DNA of 64,000 bases from Asanoa iriomotensis (GTDB taxonomy: Bacteria > Actinomycetota > Actinomycetes > Mycobacteriales > Micromonosporaceae). Positions 25,138 to 34,900 of the stretch are shown here, in pieces (positions within the stretch are counted from its first letter, which is position 1; every line of letters starts with the position of its first letter). Made by a program: the position numbers and the translations under genes. Location of the stretch: contig NZ_BONC01000018.1 of NCBI RefSeq assembly GCF_016862515.1, positions 1 through 64,000 of the forward strand, written 5' to 3'. The notes under the pieces are model-generated. The model was not told the DNA's origin and did no database searches. It worked only from the letters and a program-made list of their open reading frames with translations.

Positions 25138-25473
25138 GTGATGGCCGACTCTGAAACCGAGAAGCTGCCCATCCGGATGCTCCACGACCGCCTGCTCGTC
25201 CGTCTCGACGGTGCCGAGGGCGAGCGCCGCTCCACCGCCGGCATCGTGATTCCGGCGACAGCGTCGATGGGCCGCCGGCTCGCCTGGGCTACGGCGGTGG
25301 GCGTCGGCCCGCACGTCCGTTCGATCGTGACCGGCGACCGCGTGCTGTTCGACCCCGAGGACCGATCCGAGGTCGAGCTCCAGGGCCGGGAGTACGTGCT
25401 GCTGCGCGAGCGCGACGTGCACGCCGTGGCCGCTCAGCGGGTGGAGGACGACTCCACCGGGCTCTACCTGTAG
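25138..25473 (+). CDS. Orphan GroES-like co-chaperonin
   Basis: About 111 residues with a Cpn10 fold: MLHDRLLVRLD, then a mobile-loop region ERRSTAGIVIPATASMGRR, GVGPHVRSIVTGDRVLF, and ELQGREYVLLRERDVHAV. The mobile loop is basic (RRLAWAT), unlike canonical GroES, so it may serve a special chaperonin or another role. It is not next to groEL (7 kb away). The GTG at 25138 is directly followed by an ATG at 25141; TAGCGT 13 bases upstream of the GTG marks a leaderless promoter. The 3' end overlaps prsW by 10 bp, convergently. Confidence 0.85.
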   Translation: MMADSETEKLPIRMLHDRLLVRLDGAEGERRSTAGIVIPATASMGRRLAWATAVGVGPHVRSIVTGDRVLFDPEDRSEVELQGREYVLLRERDVHAVAAQRVEDDSTGLYL

Positions 25474-26804
25474 GGCATCCGGGGGCCGTAGTACGGCACC
25501 GGCGGGGCCAGCACGACCGGGATCGGCACCACCGGGTCCTCGGGCGCGGGCAGGTCCCGCTGCACACCGTCGGGGAACATCACGCGATAGCGCTCACCGT
25601 CCCAGACGGCCGGCGGCACCTGTGGGTCGCGCCCCACGAACGCCTGGCGGTACGTCGACATCTCGGCCAGCAGCCGCTGCTCGTCGCGCTCGGCCCGGGC
25701 CCGGTCGGCCGGGCGGCTGTCGAGGCCGCGGTGCAGGCCGTCGCGGAGCAGCGCGAGGCGGGTCGCCGCGAACTGGAAACCGCGCATCGCCTTGACGCCC
25801 TGCGGGCCGGCCACCCGGCGGGCCCACTGGCGGGCCGAGTGCCGGCGGGCCAGGGAGCCGAGCGCCGCCACCTCGGGCGGGCTGAGCCAACCGGCCTGCA
25901 CGTAGACCGGCAGCGCCCGCTCGGTGAGCCGCCCCTCCCAGCCGCGCAGCCAGATCGTCAGGCCGAGGACGCCGAAGAAGACCGGGACCATCAGCGCGAT
26001 GTAGCCGTAGAGCAGGATCAGCCCCTCGCCCGTGGACGCGGCCAGCGTCGGCACGAGGTTCCAGGTGCCGTGCAGCATCATCGCGACCAGGAGGCCGGCC
26101 AGCGGGGCGCAGATCCGCACCCAGCGGTCGGCCGAGCGGGCCGCGATGCCCAGCCCGATGCCGGTCATCGAGGTGAACAGCGGGTGGGCGAAGCCGGTGA
26201 GGAAGATCCGGACGATGAAGGTCAGGATCAGCATCTGCGCGCCGACCGCGGGCCCGTATTCCTCGCGGCCGGCCGCGTAGCCGTGGCCGCCGAGGTAGAG
26301 GATGTTCTCCACCATCGCGAAGCCGACCGCCGACAACCCGCAGTAGACGATGCCGTCGGTGATGCCGGAAAACTCCCGGCGGTAGAGCACCAGGATCAGC
26401 GCCGGCCCGAGGGCCTTCATCGTCTCCTCGATGAACGGCGCCACCAGCACGGCGACGAGGCTGTCCGGGAGGCCGGCGTTGGCGAACAGGTGCGCCGCGC
26501 CGGTGTTGACCCCGTAGGACGCCAGGGTGGCGACGAACGCGCCCCAGGTGAACGCGACCGCGAGCAGCTTGGCCGGCTCGGGCTCGTAGCGGTCGAGCCA
26601 GAGGAAGCAGGCGACCAGCACGGGGACCGGCAGGATGGCCGCGGCCAGGCCGATGACGGTGGCCTGGACCCCGATGTTCCAGCCCAGCACGATCGACATG
26701 GCGATCGCGCAGAGGGCGATGAAGCCGATGACGCCGAACAGCACCAGCACCCGCCAGCCGCGCCCACGCTCCTCGGGCACAGCGGCGATCATGGGCTGCG
26801 TCAT
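25464..26804 (-). CDS. prsW: PrsW-family intramembrane glutamic protease
   Basis: A 446-residue protein with about eight membrane segments in the first 300 residues. PrsW motifs are in order: FIEETMKALG (Glu126-Glu127), MVENILYL (Glu166-Asn167), FAHPLFTSMTGIGLGIA (His207) and LHGTWN (His245). Bacillus PrsW cleaves an anti-sigma factor, but most actinobacterial relatives have unknown targets. The cytoplasmic C-terminal third is Arg/Ala- and Pro-rich and ends in VLAPPVPYYGPRMPYR. No anti-sigma gene is adjacent, although a sigma factor lies 6 kb upstream. Confidence 0.87.
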   Translation of the reverse strand: MTQPMIAAVPEERGRGWRVLVLFGVIGFIALCAIAMSIVLGWNIGVQATVIGLAAAILPVPVLVACFLWLDRYEPEPAKLLAVAFTWGAFVATLASYGVNTGAAHLFANAGLPDSLVAVLVAPFIEETMKALGPALILVLYRREFSGITDGIVYCGLSAVGFAMVENILYLGGHGYAAGREEYGPAVGAQMLILTFIVRIFLTGFAHPLFTSMTGIGLGIAARSADRWVRICAPLAGLLVAMMLHGTWNLVPTLAASTGEGLILLYGYIALMVPVFFGVLGLTIWLRGWEGRLTERALPVYVQAGWLSPPEVAALGSLARRHSARQWARRVAGPQGVKAMRGFQFAATRLALLRDGLHRGLDSRPADRARAERDEQRLLAEMSTYRQAFVGRDPQVPPAVWDGERYRVMFPDGVQRDLPAPEDPVVPIPVVLAPPVPYYGPRMPYR

Positions 26805-26882
26805 GGGGACAGGGTACCGACGGCGACCACGTCACCGTCGATCATGAGCACAACACGCGTCTTATCCGGCCAGAATGGTGTT

Positions 26883-27524
26883 GTGAGGGATCTCGCCACC
26901 GCATGGCGCGCGGCCGCCCAGGGCGCCGGCGCGACCGCCGACGACCACACCGTCGACGCCGAGGGCTCCGCGCTGCTGGCGCGCTGGGCCGAGCCGCATC
27001 GGCGCTACCACACGCTCGAGCACCTGGCGACGCTGCTCGCGATCATCGACGAGGAGGCCGACCGGGCCGACCACCCGGACCTGGTGCGGCTCGCGGCGTG
27101 GTTCCACGACGCGGTCTACGACCCGCGCACGCCCGGTGACGGCAACGAGCGGGCGTCCGCCGAGCTGGCGCTGGACGCGTTGGTCACGCTGGGTGTGCCG
27201 ACCGACGCGATCGACACGGTACGCCGGCTCGTGCTGCTCACGGCCGGCCACGCCGCGCCGGCCGGCGATCGGGACGGTTCCCTGCTCTGCGACGCCGACC
27301 TGGCCGTGCTGGCCAGCCCGCCGGCGGCCTACGACGCCTACGCCGCCGCGGTGCGCGAGGAGTACGAGTTCGTGCCGGAGGCGGAGTTCCGCGCCGGCCG
27401 CGCCGCGATCCTGCGCCGGCTGCTGGAGCTGCCCGCCCTCTACCGGAACCCGGACCTGGCCGAGCGCTGGACCGAGCCGGCCCGCGCCAACATCATCCGT
27501 GAGCTGGGCGCCCTGGACCGTTGA
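26883..27524 (+). CDS. HD-domain metal-dependent phosphohydrolase
   Basis: A 213-residue protein. Metal-binding HD motifs are RRYHTLEHL (His43, His47) and WFHDAVYD (His75-Asp76), with a distal Asp in LLCDADLAVLAS. It matches the actinobacterial predicted HD phosphohydrolases; the substrate is unknown. The GTG start has CAGAAT 12 bases upstream, consistent with a leaderless transcript. The 3' end overlaps the convergent DUF4031 gene by 32 bp. Confidence 0.83.
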   Translation: MRDLATAWRAAAQGAGATADDHTVDAEGSALLARWAEPHRRYHTLEHLATLLAIIDEEADRADHPDLVRLAAWFHDAVYDPRTPGDGNERASAELALDALVTLGVPTDAIDTVRRLVLLTAGHAAPAGDRDGSLLCDADLAVLASPPAAYDAYAAAVREEYEFVPEAEFRAGRAAILRRLLELPALYRNPDLAERWTEPARANIIRELGALDR

Positions 27525-27777
27525 GGTGCTTGGGCCGGCGCAGGCCCGACTCCCGCAGGATCCGCGCGATCTCCCGGCTCGGCACGACGGTCGCGCCCAG
27601 CCAGACCGCCATCGCGAACCGGTGCGCCGGCAGGTCGTAGTGGTCCCGGTCGAACGCGCGCGGCGGCGAGCCGAGCATCTCGGCGAACGCGTGCAGCTCG
27701 GCGTACGAGAGATCGCTGATCAGATGCGACCAGAGTCGCCCACGGTGCGGCCACGCCGGCGGATCGAGGAACACCAC
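27493..27777 (-). CDS. DUF4031 protein
   Basis: A 94-residue protein matching DUF4031: LDPPAWPHRGRLWSHLISD, SYAELHAFAEMLG, AFDRDHYDLPAHRF, and a basic helical C-terminus. It is a small actinobacterial family of unknown function. It is divergent from the FAD oxidase gene, 23 bp away, and overlaps the HD gene at its 3' end. Confidence 0.85.
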   Translation of the reverse strand: MVFLDPPAWPHRGRLWSHLISDLSYAELHAFAEMLGSPPRAFDRDHYDLPAHRFAMAVWLGATVVPSREIARILRESGLRRPKHLNGPGRPAHG

Positions 27778-27800
27778 CCGCAGAGGCTAACGTCGCTGGT

Positions 27801-29195
27801 ATGCCAGAGCTGGTGACTGAGTTGCGCGCGGCGCTGCCGGACGGTGCCGTGTTGACCGATCCCGACCTGCTCCGCGGCCACCGGCGCGACGAGGCCGACC
27901 TCGTGCCGCACGGGATGCCGGCGGTGGTGGTGCGGCCGCGGACGACCGCCGAGGTGGTCGCGGTGGTGCGCGCCGCGGCGCGGGCCGGTGCGCCGGTCGT
28001 GCCGCAGGGGGCCCGCACCGGGCTGGCCGGCGCCGCCAACGCCGTCGACGGCGCGGTCGTGCTGTCCACGGTCGCGATGGACCGGATCGTCGAGATCGAC
28101 CCGGTCAACCGGTTCGCGGTCGTGCAGCCCGGTGTCGTCAACGCCGCCCTGGCCGCCGCCGTCGCCGCGTCGGGGCTGCGCTACCCGCCGGATCCGGGCT
28201 CCTGGGAGTCGTCGACCATCGGCGGCAACGTGGCCACCAACGCGGGCGGCATGTGCTGCGTGAAATACGGCGTCACCGCCGAGTACGTGCTCGGCCTCGA
28301 GGTCGTGCTCGCCTCCGGTGAGGTGCTGCGGACCGGGCGCCGCACCGCGAAGGGCGTCGCCGGGTACGACCTGACCAAGCTGTTCGTCGGCTCGGAGGGC
28401 ACGCTCGGCGTGATCACCGAGGTCGTGGTCGGGCTCCGGCCGGCCGCCGACACCTCGCTCACCCTGATCGCGCTGTTCCCGACGACGGCGGCGGCCGGCG
28501 ACGCGGTGGCCGCGATCTCGTCCGGCGGCCACTCGCCGAGCCTGCTCGAGCTGCTCGACCAGACCCACCTGCGGGCGATCGAGGCACTGCGGCCGATGGG
28601 GCTGCGCACCGACGCCAAGGCGCTGCTGCTCGCGTCCGTCGACACCGGCAGCCGGGCCGCCGCCGACCTGGCCGCGCTCGAGGCGGTCATGACCGCGGCC
28701 GGCGCGCTGGAGGTCTTCGCGGCGACCGACGAGGTCGAGGCGGCCGAGTTGCTGCGCGCCCGCCGGCTCGCGCACCCGGCGATGGAGAAGTTCGCCGCCG
28801 AGACCTACCCGGACGGCAGCGGCGGTTTGATCATCGACGACATCGCGGTGCCCCGGACGGCGCTGGCGGCGATGCTCGACGGCATCGAGAAGATCGCCAT
28901 CGAGTACGCGCTGCCGATCGGCGTCGTCGGGCACGCCGGCGACGGCAACCTGCACCCGAACATCGTGGTGGACCGGCGCGACCCGGACTCGGTCGCCCGC
29001 GGCCGGGGCGCCTTCGACGAGATCATGCGGCTCGGGCTGGGCATGGGCGGCACCTGCACCGGGGAGCACGGCGTCGGCCTGCTGAAGAAGGACTGGCTGG
29101 CTCAGGAGGTCGGTCCGGTCGGTATGGCCGTGCACCGCGCGATCAAGCAGGCCCTCGACCCGACGTCGCTCCTCAACCCCGGCAAGGTCTTTTAA
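27801..29195 (+). CDS. FAD-linked oxidase (glycolate oxidase GlcD / D-lactate dehydrogenase type)
   Basis: A 464-residue protein. The PCMH-type FAD domain is in the first half (VVVRPRTTAEVVAVVRAAAR, QGARTGLAGAAN, PPDPGSWESSTIGGNVATNA, VGSEGTLGVITEVVVGLRP). The C-terminal FAD-oxidase domain has GHAGDGNLHPNIVVD and GTCTGEHGVGLLKK. The family oxidises 2-hydroxyacids such as glycolate or D-lactate; the choice cannot be made from sequence. No separate GlcE/GlcF genes follow. TAACGT lies 13 bases upstream of the ATG. It is convergent with glpD across a shared hairpin. Confidence 0.88.
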   Translation: MPELVTELRAALPDGAVLTDPDLLRGHRRDEADLVPHGMPAVVVRPRTTAEVVAVVRAAARAGAPVVPQGARTGLAGAANAVDGAVVLSTVAMDRIVEIDPVNRFAVVQPGVVNAALAAAVAASGLRYPPDPGSWESSTIGGNVATNAGGMCCVKYGVTAEYVLGLEVVLASGEVLRTGRRTAKGVAGYDLTKLFVGSEGTLGVITEVVVGLRPAADTSLTLIALFPTTAAAGDAVAAISSGGHSPSLLELLDQTHLRAIEALRPMGLRTDAKALLLASVDTGSRAAADLAALEAVMTAAGALEVFAATDEVEAAELLRARRLAHPAMEKFAAETYPDGSGGLIIDDIAVPRTALAAMLDGIEKIAIEYALPIGVVGHAGDGNLHPNIVVDRRDPDSVARGRGAFDEIMRLGLGMGGTCTGEHGVGLLKKDWLAQEVGPVGMAVHRAIKQALDPTSLLNPGKVF

Positions 29196-29242
29196 GGAAC
29201 GGTCCGTTATTAACGCTTTCCGAGGAACAACGGACCGTTCCT
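29195..29242. terminator. Bidirectional hairpin between the GlcD-like gene and glpD
   Basis: AGGAACGGTCCGTT at 29195-29208 pairs perfectly with AACGGACCGTTCCT at 29229-29242; the loop is 20 bases. It starts on the last base of the oxidase stop codon and ends 7 bases before the glpD stop. Each arm itself contains a near-palindrome (AACGGTCCGTT). It can serve as a terminator on both strands. Confidence 0.7.
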
Positions 29243-29248
29243 AACTCC

Positions 29249-31069
29249 TCAGGGCGTGATCAGCGGCGGTGCCCCGGTCGGGATCTCCAGGCCGCGGTCG
29301 GCGGCCAGGCCCCGCACGTCGGCGGCGCCCATCCGGGCGGCGTCGGCGGTGGCGTCGTCGGGCATCCGCTGCGACTCGCGCTCGGCGTCGACGCGGGCCA
29401 GGTAGTGCTCGACCTCGCGGTCCTGCACCGCCTGGTCCCAGCCCAGCACGCCGGCCATCACTTCGGCGGCGTGCCGGGCCGACTCGGTGCCGCGGTGCGC
29501 GGTCTCGAAGGAGATCCGGGTGCGCCGGGTGAGCACGTCGTCGAGGTGCAGCGCGCCCTCCGCCCAGGCGGCGTAGGCCACCTCGGCAGCGAGGTATTCG
29601 GGCGCGCCGGCCAGCGGTGCCGCGAGCGTCGGGTCGGCCTCGATCAGGGCCAGCAGCTCGGTGGTGAGCGTGCCGTAGCGCTCCAGCAGGTGCTCGACCA
29701 CGCCCGCCCGGACGCCGCGGCGGCGGGCCAGGTCGGCCCGGTCGCGCCAGGCCGACGCGTAGCCGTCGGCGCCCAGCAGCGGCAGCTCGGCGGTGCTCGA
29801 CGGCTGGCCGCCGCCGAGCCGGCGCACCGCGCGGTCCACCACGTCGGCGGCCATCACCCGGTAGGTCGTGTATTTGCCGCCGGCGACCAGCAGGAGGCCG
29901 AGCATCGGCTCGATGACCGCGTGCTCGCGGGACAGCTTCGAGGTGGCCTCGGCCTCGCCGGAGAGCAAGGGGCGCAGGCCGGCGTACACGCCCTCGATGT
30001 CGTCGGTCGACAGCGGCCGGGCCAGCCAGGGGTTGACCTGGTCGAGGATGTACTGGATGTCGCGGGCCGACGCGGCCGGGTGGGCCCGGTCGAGCTGCCA
30101 GTCGGTGTCGGTGGTGCCGATGATCCAGTGGCCGCCCCACGGGATCACGAACAGCACCGAGGTCGCCGTGCGCAGGATCAAGCCGGCCTCGCCGGTGATC
30201 GCGCTGCGCGGGACCACCAGGTGCACGCCCTTGGACGCCCGGACGCGGAAGCCCGGGCGGACACCGACGTCGCCGAGCATCCGGGACATGTCGTCGCTCC
30301 ACACGCCGGTGGCGGCGATGACCGTGCGGGCGCGCACCTCGAACTCGGCGTCGGGGTCACCGGGCCGGGCCTCCATGTCGCGCACCCGGACGCCGACGAC
30401 CTCGCGCGCCTGGCGCAGGAAGCCGACCGCCCGGGCGCTGGTCACCATCGCGCCGCCCAGGCTGGCGGCGGTGCGGGCGAGCGTGACGACCAGGCGGGCG
30501 TCGTCGACCTGCCCGTCGTAGTAGCGGATCGCGCCCGTGGTGACGTCGCCGCGCAGGCTCGGGAACAGCCGGCGCGCGCCCTCGCGGCTCAGGTGGCGGT
30601 GCAGGGGCATGCCCCGGCCGTGGCCGAAGACGCCCGCGAACACGTCGTAGGCGGCGACGCCCATGCCGTAGTAGCCGCGCCGGAAGGTGCGGCCGGGCAG
30701 GCCGCCGGCCTGCAGGGGCACCAGGATCGGCACCGGGCGCACCAGGTGCGGCGCGAGCCGGGTGGCGAGCAGGCCGCGCTCGGTCAGCGCCTCGTGCACC
30801 AGGTGGAACTCGAGCTGCTCCAGGTAGCGCAGGCCGCCGTGGATGAGCTTGCTGGACCTGCTGGAGGTGCCGGCGGCGTAGTCACGGGCCTCGATCAGGG
30901 CGACCTTGAGGCCGCGGGAGGCGGCGTCGAGGGCGGCGCCGGCGCCGGTCACGCCACCGCCGACGACCAGCACGTCGAACCGCTCGCTGCGCAGCCGGCG
31001 CAGGTCGTCGGCGCGCCGGGCCGCGGAGAGGTGGCTGGCGGTGAAGCGGGATATCGCGGGGTCACGCAC
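29249..31069 (-). CDS. glpD: Aerobic glycerol-3-phosphate dehydrogenase
   Basis: About 606 residues. The FAD Rossmann motif VLVVGGGVTGAGAALDAA lies near residue 33-50. Further family features are GTSSRSSKLIHGGLRYLEQ, GVWSDDM, RASKGVHLVVPRS, FVIPWGGHWIIGTTDTDW and LLVAGGKYTTYRVMA, with the DAO C-terminal domain at the end. It oxidises glycerol-3-phosphate to dihydroxyacetone phosphate at the membrane. The frame is open far upstream, but the GTG at 31069 gives the normal N-terminus and has TACCGT 12 bases upstream; the gene upstream on the other strand starts 55 bp away. Confidence 0.92.
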   Translation of the reverse strand: MRDPAISRFTASHLSAARRADDLRRLRSERFDVLVVGGGVTGAGAALDAASRGLKVALIEARDYAAGTSSRSSKLIHGGLRYLEQLEFHLVHEALTERGLLATRLAPHLVRPVPILVPLQAGGLPGRTFRRGYYGMGVAAYDVFAGVFGHGRGMPLHRHLSREGARRLFPSLRGDVTTGAIRYYDGQVDDARLVVTLARTAASLGGAMVTSARAVGFLRQAREVVGVRVRDMEARPGDPDAEFEVRARTVIAATGVWSDDMSRMLGDVGVRPGFRVRASKGVHLVVPRSAITGEAGLILRTATSVLFVIPWGGHWIIGTTDTDWQLDRAHPAASARDIQYILDQVNPWLARPLSTDDIEGVYAGLRPLLSGEAEATSKLSREHAVIEPMLGLLLVAGGKYTTYRVMAADVVDRAVRRLGGGQPSSTAELPLLGADGYASAWRDRADLARRRGVRAGVVEHLLERYGTLTTELLALIEADPTLAAPLAGAPEYLAAEVAYAAWAEGALHLDDVLTRRTRISFETAHRGTESARHAAEVMAGVLGWDQAVQDREVEHYLARVDAERESQRMPDDATADAARMGAADVRGLAADRGLEIPTGAPPLITP

Positions 31070-31123
31070 GAGACCACGGTAACCCTGCCGGCCACGCGGG
31101 TCTGCCCGGTAGCGTGCAGGCTC

Positions 31124-32047
31124 GTGGATCATGCGTACCAGCTCACAGAACTGACCCCCGCCCAGGTGCCCGCGGTGATCTCGCTGTGTCGCGCCGCGCT
31201 GTTGCCCGCGGACGCCGCCGAGGCCGACGCCATCGTCGAGCGGCTTCGCTCGCCGGGGCCGGTGCCGGGTTCGACCGGGTTGCGGCGTACCACCGGTTCG
31301 GTCGCGGTCGTCGGTTCGTCGGTCGTCGGGGTCGTGCTCGGGTCGACCGGCTACGGCGACGCCTCGGTCGGGCACGTGGACCTGGTGGCGGTGGACCCGG
31401 CACACCGGCGGCGCGGGATCGGGCGTGCGCTGGTCGAGCGGGTGTCGGCGGCGTTGGGGGCGTTCGGGGTCACGTCGGTGGCGTTCGTGGGCAACGCGCC
31501 CGTTTACGCGTGGCCGGGGATCGACGTGCGGTACACGGCCGCGGTCTGTCTCGCCGAGGCTTGCGGGTTCGCGCGGACGGACATCGCGTGGAACATGACC
31601 GCGGACCTGACCGAGGGGTCGCCGGCGTTGGCCTCGACGGCCGAGGCGGAGGCGCGGCTGGCGGACGCCGGTGTTGCCGTGCGCCGGGCCGTACCCGCTG
31701 ATGTGCCCGGGTTGGTGGAGTTCGCGGTTTCGCAGTTCGGGCCGGGGTGGGGTGCGGAGATCGCGGGTTCCGCGGGGATCCATTTCGCGGTGCGGGACGG
31801 CGACGTGCTCGGGTTCGCGTGCTGGGGGTCGTCGCGGCCGTCGTACTTCGGGCCGATGGGCACCGCGCCCGCGGCGCGTGGGCTCGGCGTCGGCGGGGTG
31901 CTGCTGCGCCGGTGTCTGCGGGAGCAGCAGGCGGCGGGGCTGTCGTCGGCGCAGATCGGATGGGTCGGGCCGGTGCCGTTCTACTCGGCCAACGCGGGGG
32001 CGCGGATCGAGCGGGTCTTCTTCCTCTACCGGCGAGAAATGGTGTAG
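31124..32047 (+). CDS. Double GNAT-domain acetyltransferase
   Basis: A 307-residue protein with two GNAT modules. The first acetyl-CoA loop is VDPAHRRRGIGRALVERV. The second is TAPAARGLGVGGVLLRRCL, with a GWVGPVPFYSANAGARIERV segment after it. It is divergent from glpD. The substrate is unknown; it differs from MshD in length and motifs. The GTG start has TAGCGT 14 bases upstream, so it is probably leaderless. Confidence 0.82.
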   Translation: MDHAYQLTELTPAQVPAVISLCRAALLPADAAEADAIVERLRSPGPVPGSTGLRRTTGSVAVVGSSVVGVVLGSTGYGDASVGHVDLVAVDPAHRRRGIGRALVERVSAALGAFGVTSVAFVGNAPVYAWPGIDVRYTAAVCLAEACGFARTDIAWNMTADLTEGSPALASTAEAEARLADAGVAVRRAVPADVPGLVEFAVSQFGPGWGAEIAGSAGIHFAVRDGDVLGFACWGSSRPSYFGPMGTAPAARGLGVGGVLLRRCLREQQAAGLSSAQIGWVGPVPFYSANAGARIERVFFLYRREMV

Positions 32048-32111
32048 CCCGGGCGGTGCATTGTGTCGGGTTTCCAGGACAAAGGGGCCTGGTAACCCCT
32101 AACGTGCCGGC

Positions 32112-32294
32112 ATGAGCCTCGAGGAGGAGCCGACCGGGGAGCTGCCCGGTCTGCCGGAGGACAACCCGGTGCCGGGCGAGGAGCCGACGCCGGAGGCCAT
32201 CGGGTCTGAGGACACCGTCTGGCTGGGTGGAGACCGCACGGCACCGCGCCGCCTGACCAGCCGGGCCGACAAACGCCGCAACCAACGCCGCTAG
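32112..32294 (+). CDS. Small acidic-then-basic hypothetical protein
   Basis: A 60-residue protein: an acidic Pro/Glu-rich N-terminus (SLEEEPTGELPGLPEDNP) and a strongly basic C-terminus (RADKRRNQRR). No known domain. Codon use is GC-rich at third positions, and TAACGT lies 12 bases upstream of the ATG, supporting a real leaderless gene. A bidirectional terminator shared with groEL follows. Confidence 0.6.
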   Translation: MSLEEEPTGELPGLPEDNPVPGEEPTPEAIGSEDTVWLGGDRTAPRRLTSRADKRRNQRR

Positions 32295-32309
32295 CCCTGG
32301 CACAAAAGG

Positions 32310-32347
32310 CCGAGAGGGCGGCCCGCTCGCGCGGACCGCCCTCTCGG
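32310..32347. terminator. Terminator shared by groEL and the small gene
   Basis: CCGAGAGGGCGG at 32310-32321 pairs perfectly with CCGCCCTCTCGG at 32336-32347 around a 14-base loop. On the minus strand the hairpin is followed by CCTTTTG, giving a short U-run after groEL. Confidence 0.82.
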
Positions 32348-32367
32348 GTTGTTGCTGTTGGCTGGAC

Positions 32368-34155
<1,788 letters not shown>

Positions 34156-34182
34156 TCAGCGGTGGCCCCACCGTCCCGACCA

Positions 34183-34209
34183 TTGGCACTCGCGGTTGGC
34201 GAGTGCCAA
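34183..34209. promoter_or_regulatory. CIRCE operator 1 (HrcA site) of groEL
   Basis: TTGGCACTC, 9 bases, GAGTGCCAA: perfect 9-bp arms matching the CIRCE consensus TTAGCACTC-N9-GAGTGCTAA except for one symmetrical position. It overlaps the predicted transcription start of groEL. Confidence 0.93.
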
Positions 34210-34214
34210 TGACT

Positions 34215-34243
34215 TGTTTAGCACTCGGACCAGGCGAGTGCAA
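34215..34243 (-). promoter_or_regulatory. groEL promoter
   Basis: On the minus strand TTGCAC (34243-34238) is followed by a 17-base spacer and TAAACA (34220-34215), a good vegetative -35/-10 pair. The start point would be near 34208. Both boxes lie inside the second CIRCE element. Confidence 0.7.
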
Positions 34244-34244
34244 G
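34218..34244. promoter_or_regulatory. CIRCE operator 2 of groEL
   Basis: TTAGCACTC, 9 bases, GAGTGCAAG. The left arm is identical to the consensus; the right arm has two mismatches. It lies 8 bases from CIRCE 1 and covers the -35 and -10 boxes. Confidence 0.8.
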
Positions 34245-34448
34245 CGAAGTCGGCCGCACGGGGGCGCGCGCCCGGTCGCCCGCGCGAGGTGGGTGAGCGG
34301 GCCGAGTCCGCCGGGTGGCGAGGAGCGTTTAATGACATGTCAATTACGGAAAGGCCGCGCTGTCCGCAATGCGCAAAGTCGCGAATAGATGGCGAGACTT
34401 GTTGCATCATGCATCAAACTCAGGGTCGGTCGGCGACAAAGACAGAGA

Positions 34449-34478
34449 AGCGCCGACCCCGTTGTTGGGATCGGCGCT
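34449..34478 (-). terminator. Terminator after the cold-shock gene
   Basis: A 12-base stem (AGCGCCGACCCC / GGGATCGGCGCT, one mismatch) with a 6-base loop GTTGTT, about 43 bases after the csp stop. The minus-strand flank reads TCTCTGTCTTTG, T-rich for this genome. Confidence 0.75.
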
Positions 34479-34520
34479 AGGTCGTCTCGGACCCGGGTGG
34501 GGTGCCCGGCTGTGCTTCGC

Positions 34521-34724
34521 TCAAGCGATTAGGCGAACCTGCTCCGCCTGCGGGCCCTTCTGACCCTGCGCGATCTCGAACTCGACCCGCTGACCGTCGT
34601 CGAGAGACTTGTAGCCGTCCATCTGGATCGCGGAGAAGTGGACGAACACGTCCTGGCCCCCATCGACCGCGATGAAACCGTAGCCCTTTTCACTGTTGAA
34701 CCACTTGACGCTGCCTTGTGCCAC
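34521..34724 (-). CDS. csp: Cold-shock protein (CspA family)
   Basis: A 67-residue single-domain OB-fold RNA chaperone. RNP1 is KGYGFIAV and RNP2 is VFVHFSAI; the N-terminus is [14 protein letters not shown]. Length is typical for Csp. The GTG at 34724 is chosen from the family start; AGGAAG lies just upstream. It lies about 280 bp upstream of the groEL promoter region on the same strand, separated from it by its own terminator. Confidence 0.95.
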   Translation of the reverse strand: MAQGSVKWFNSEKGYGFIAVDGGQDVFVHFSAIQMDGYKSLDDGQRVEFEIAQGQKGPQAEQVRLIA

Positions 34725-34900
34725 GGCGCACTTCCTAACCTTTGATGCTCCTGCCGGTCCCAGACCGCCCATTCAAGGCCGTAGGTGAGCCCCGGAATAT
34801 TGCGGTCGAAATCGTAAGGTACACGAGGAGTGACGACCGTGCACTACCACAAAAAGGACACCCTGAGCGCCGAGACCGGCCGCTCGCTCGTTAACCGAAC

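Noticed and set aside
29249..31783. glpD as an 844-residue protein
   Set aside because: The extra N-terminus is Arg/His/Pro-rich and antisense to the next gene; the family start is the GTG at 31069.
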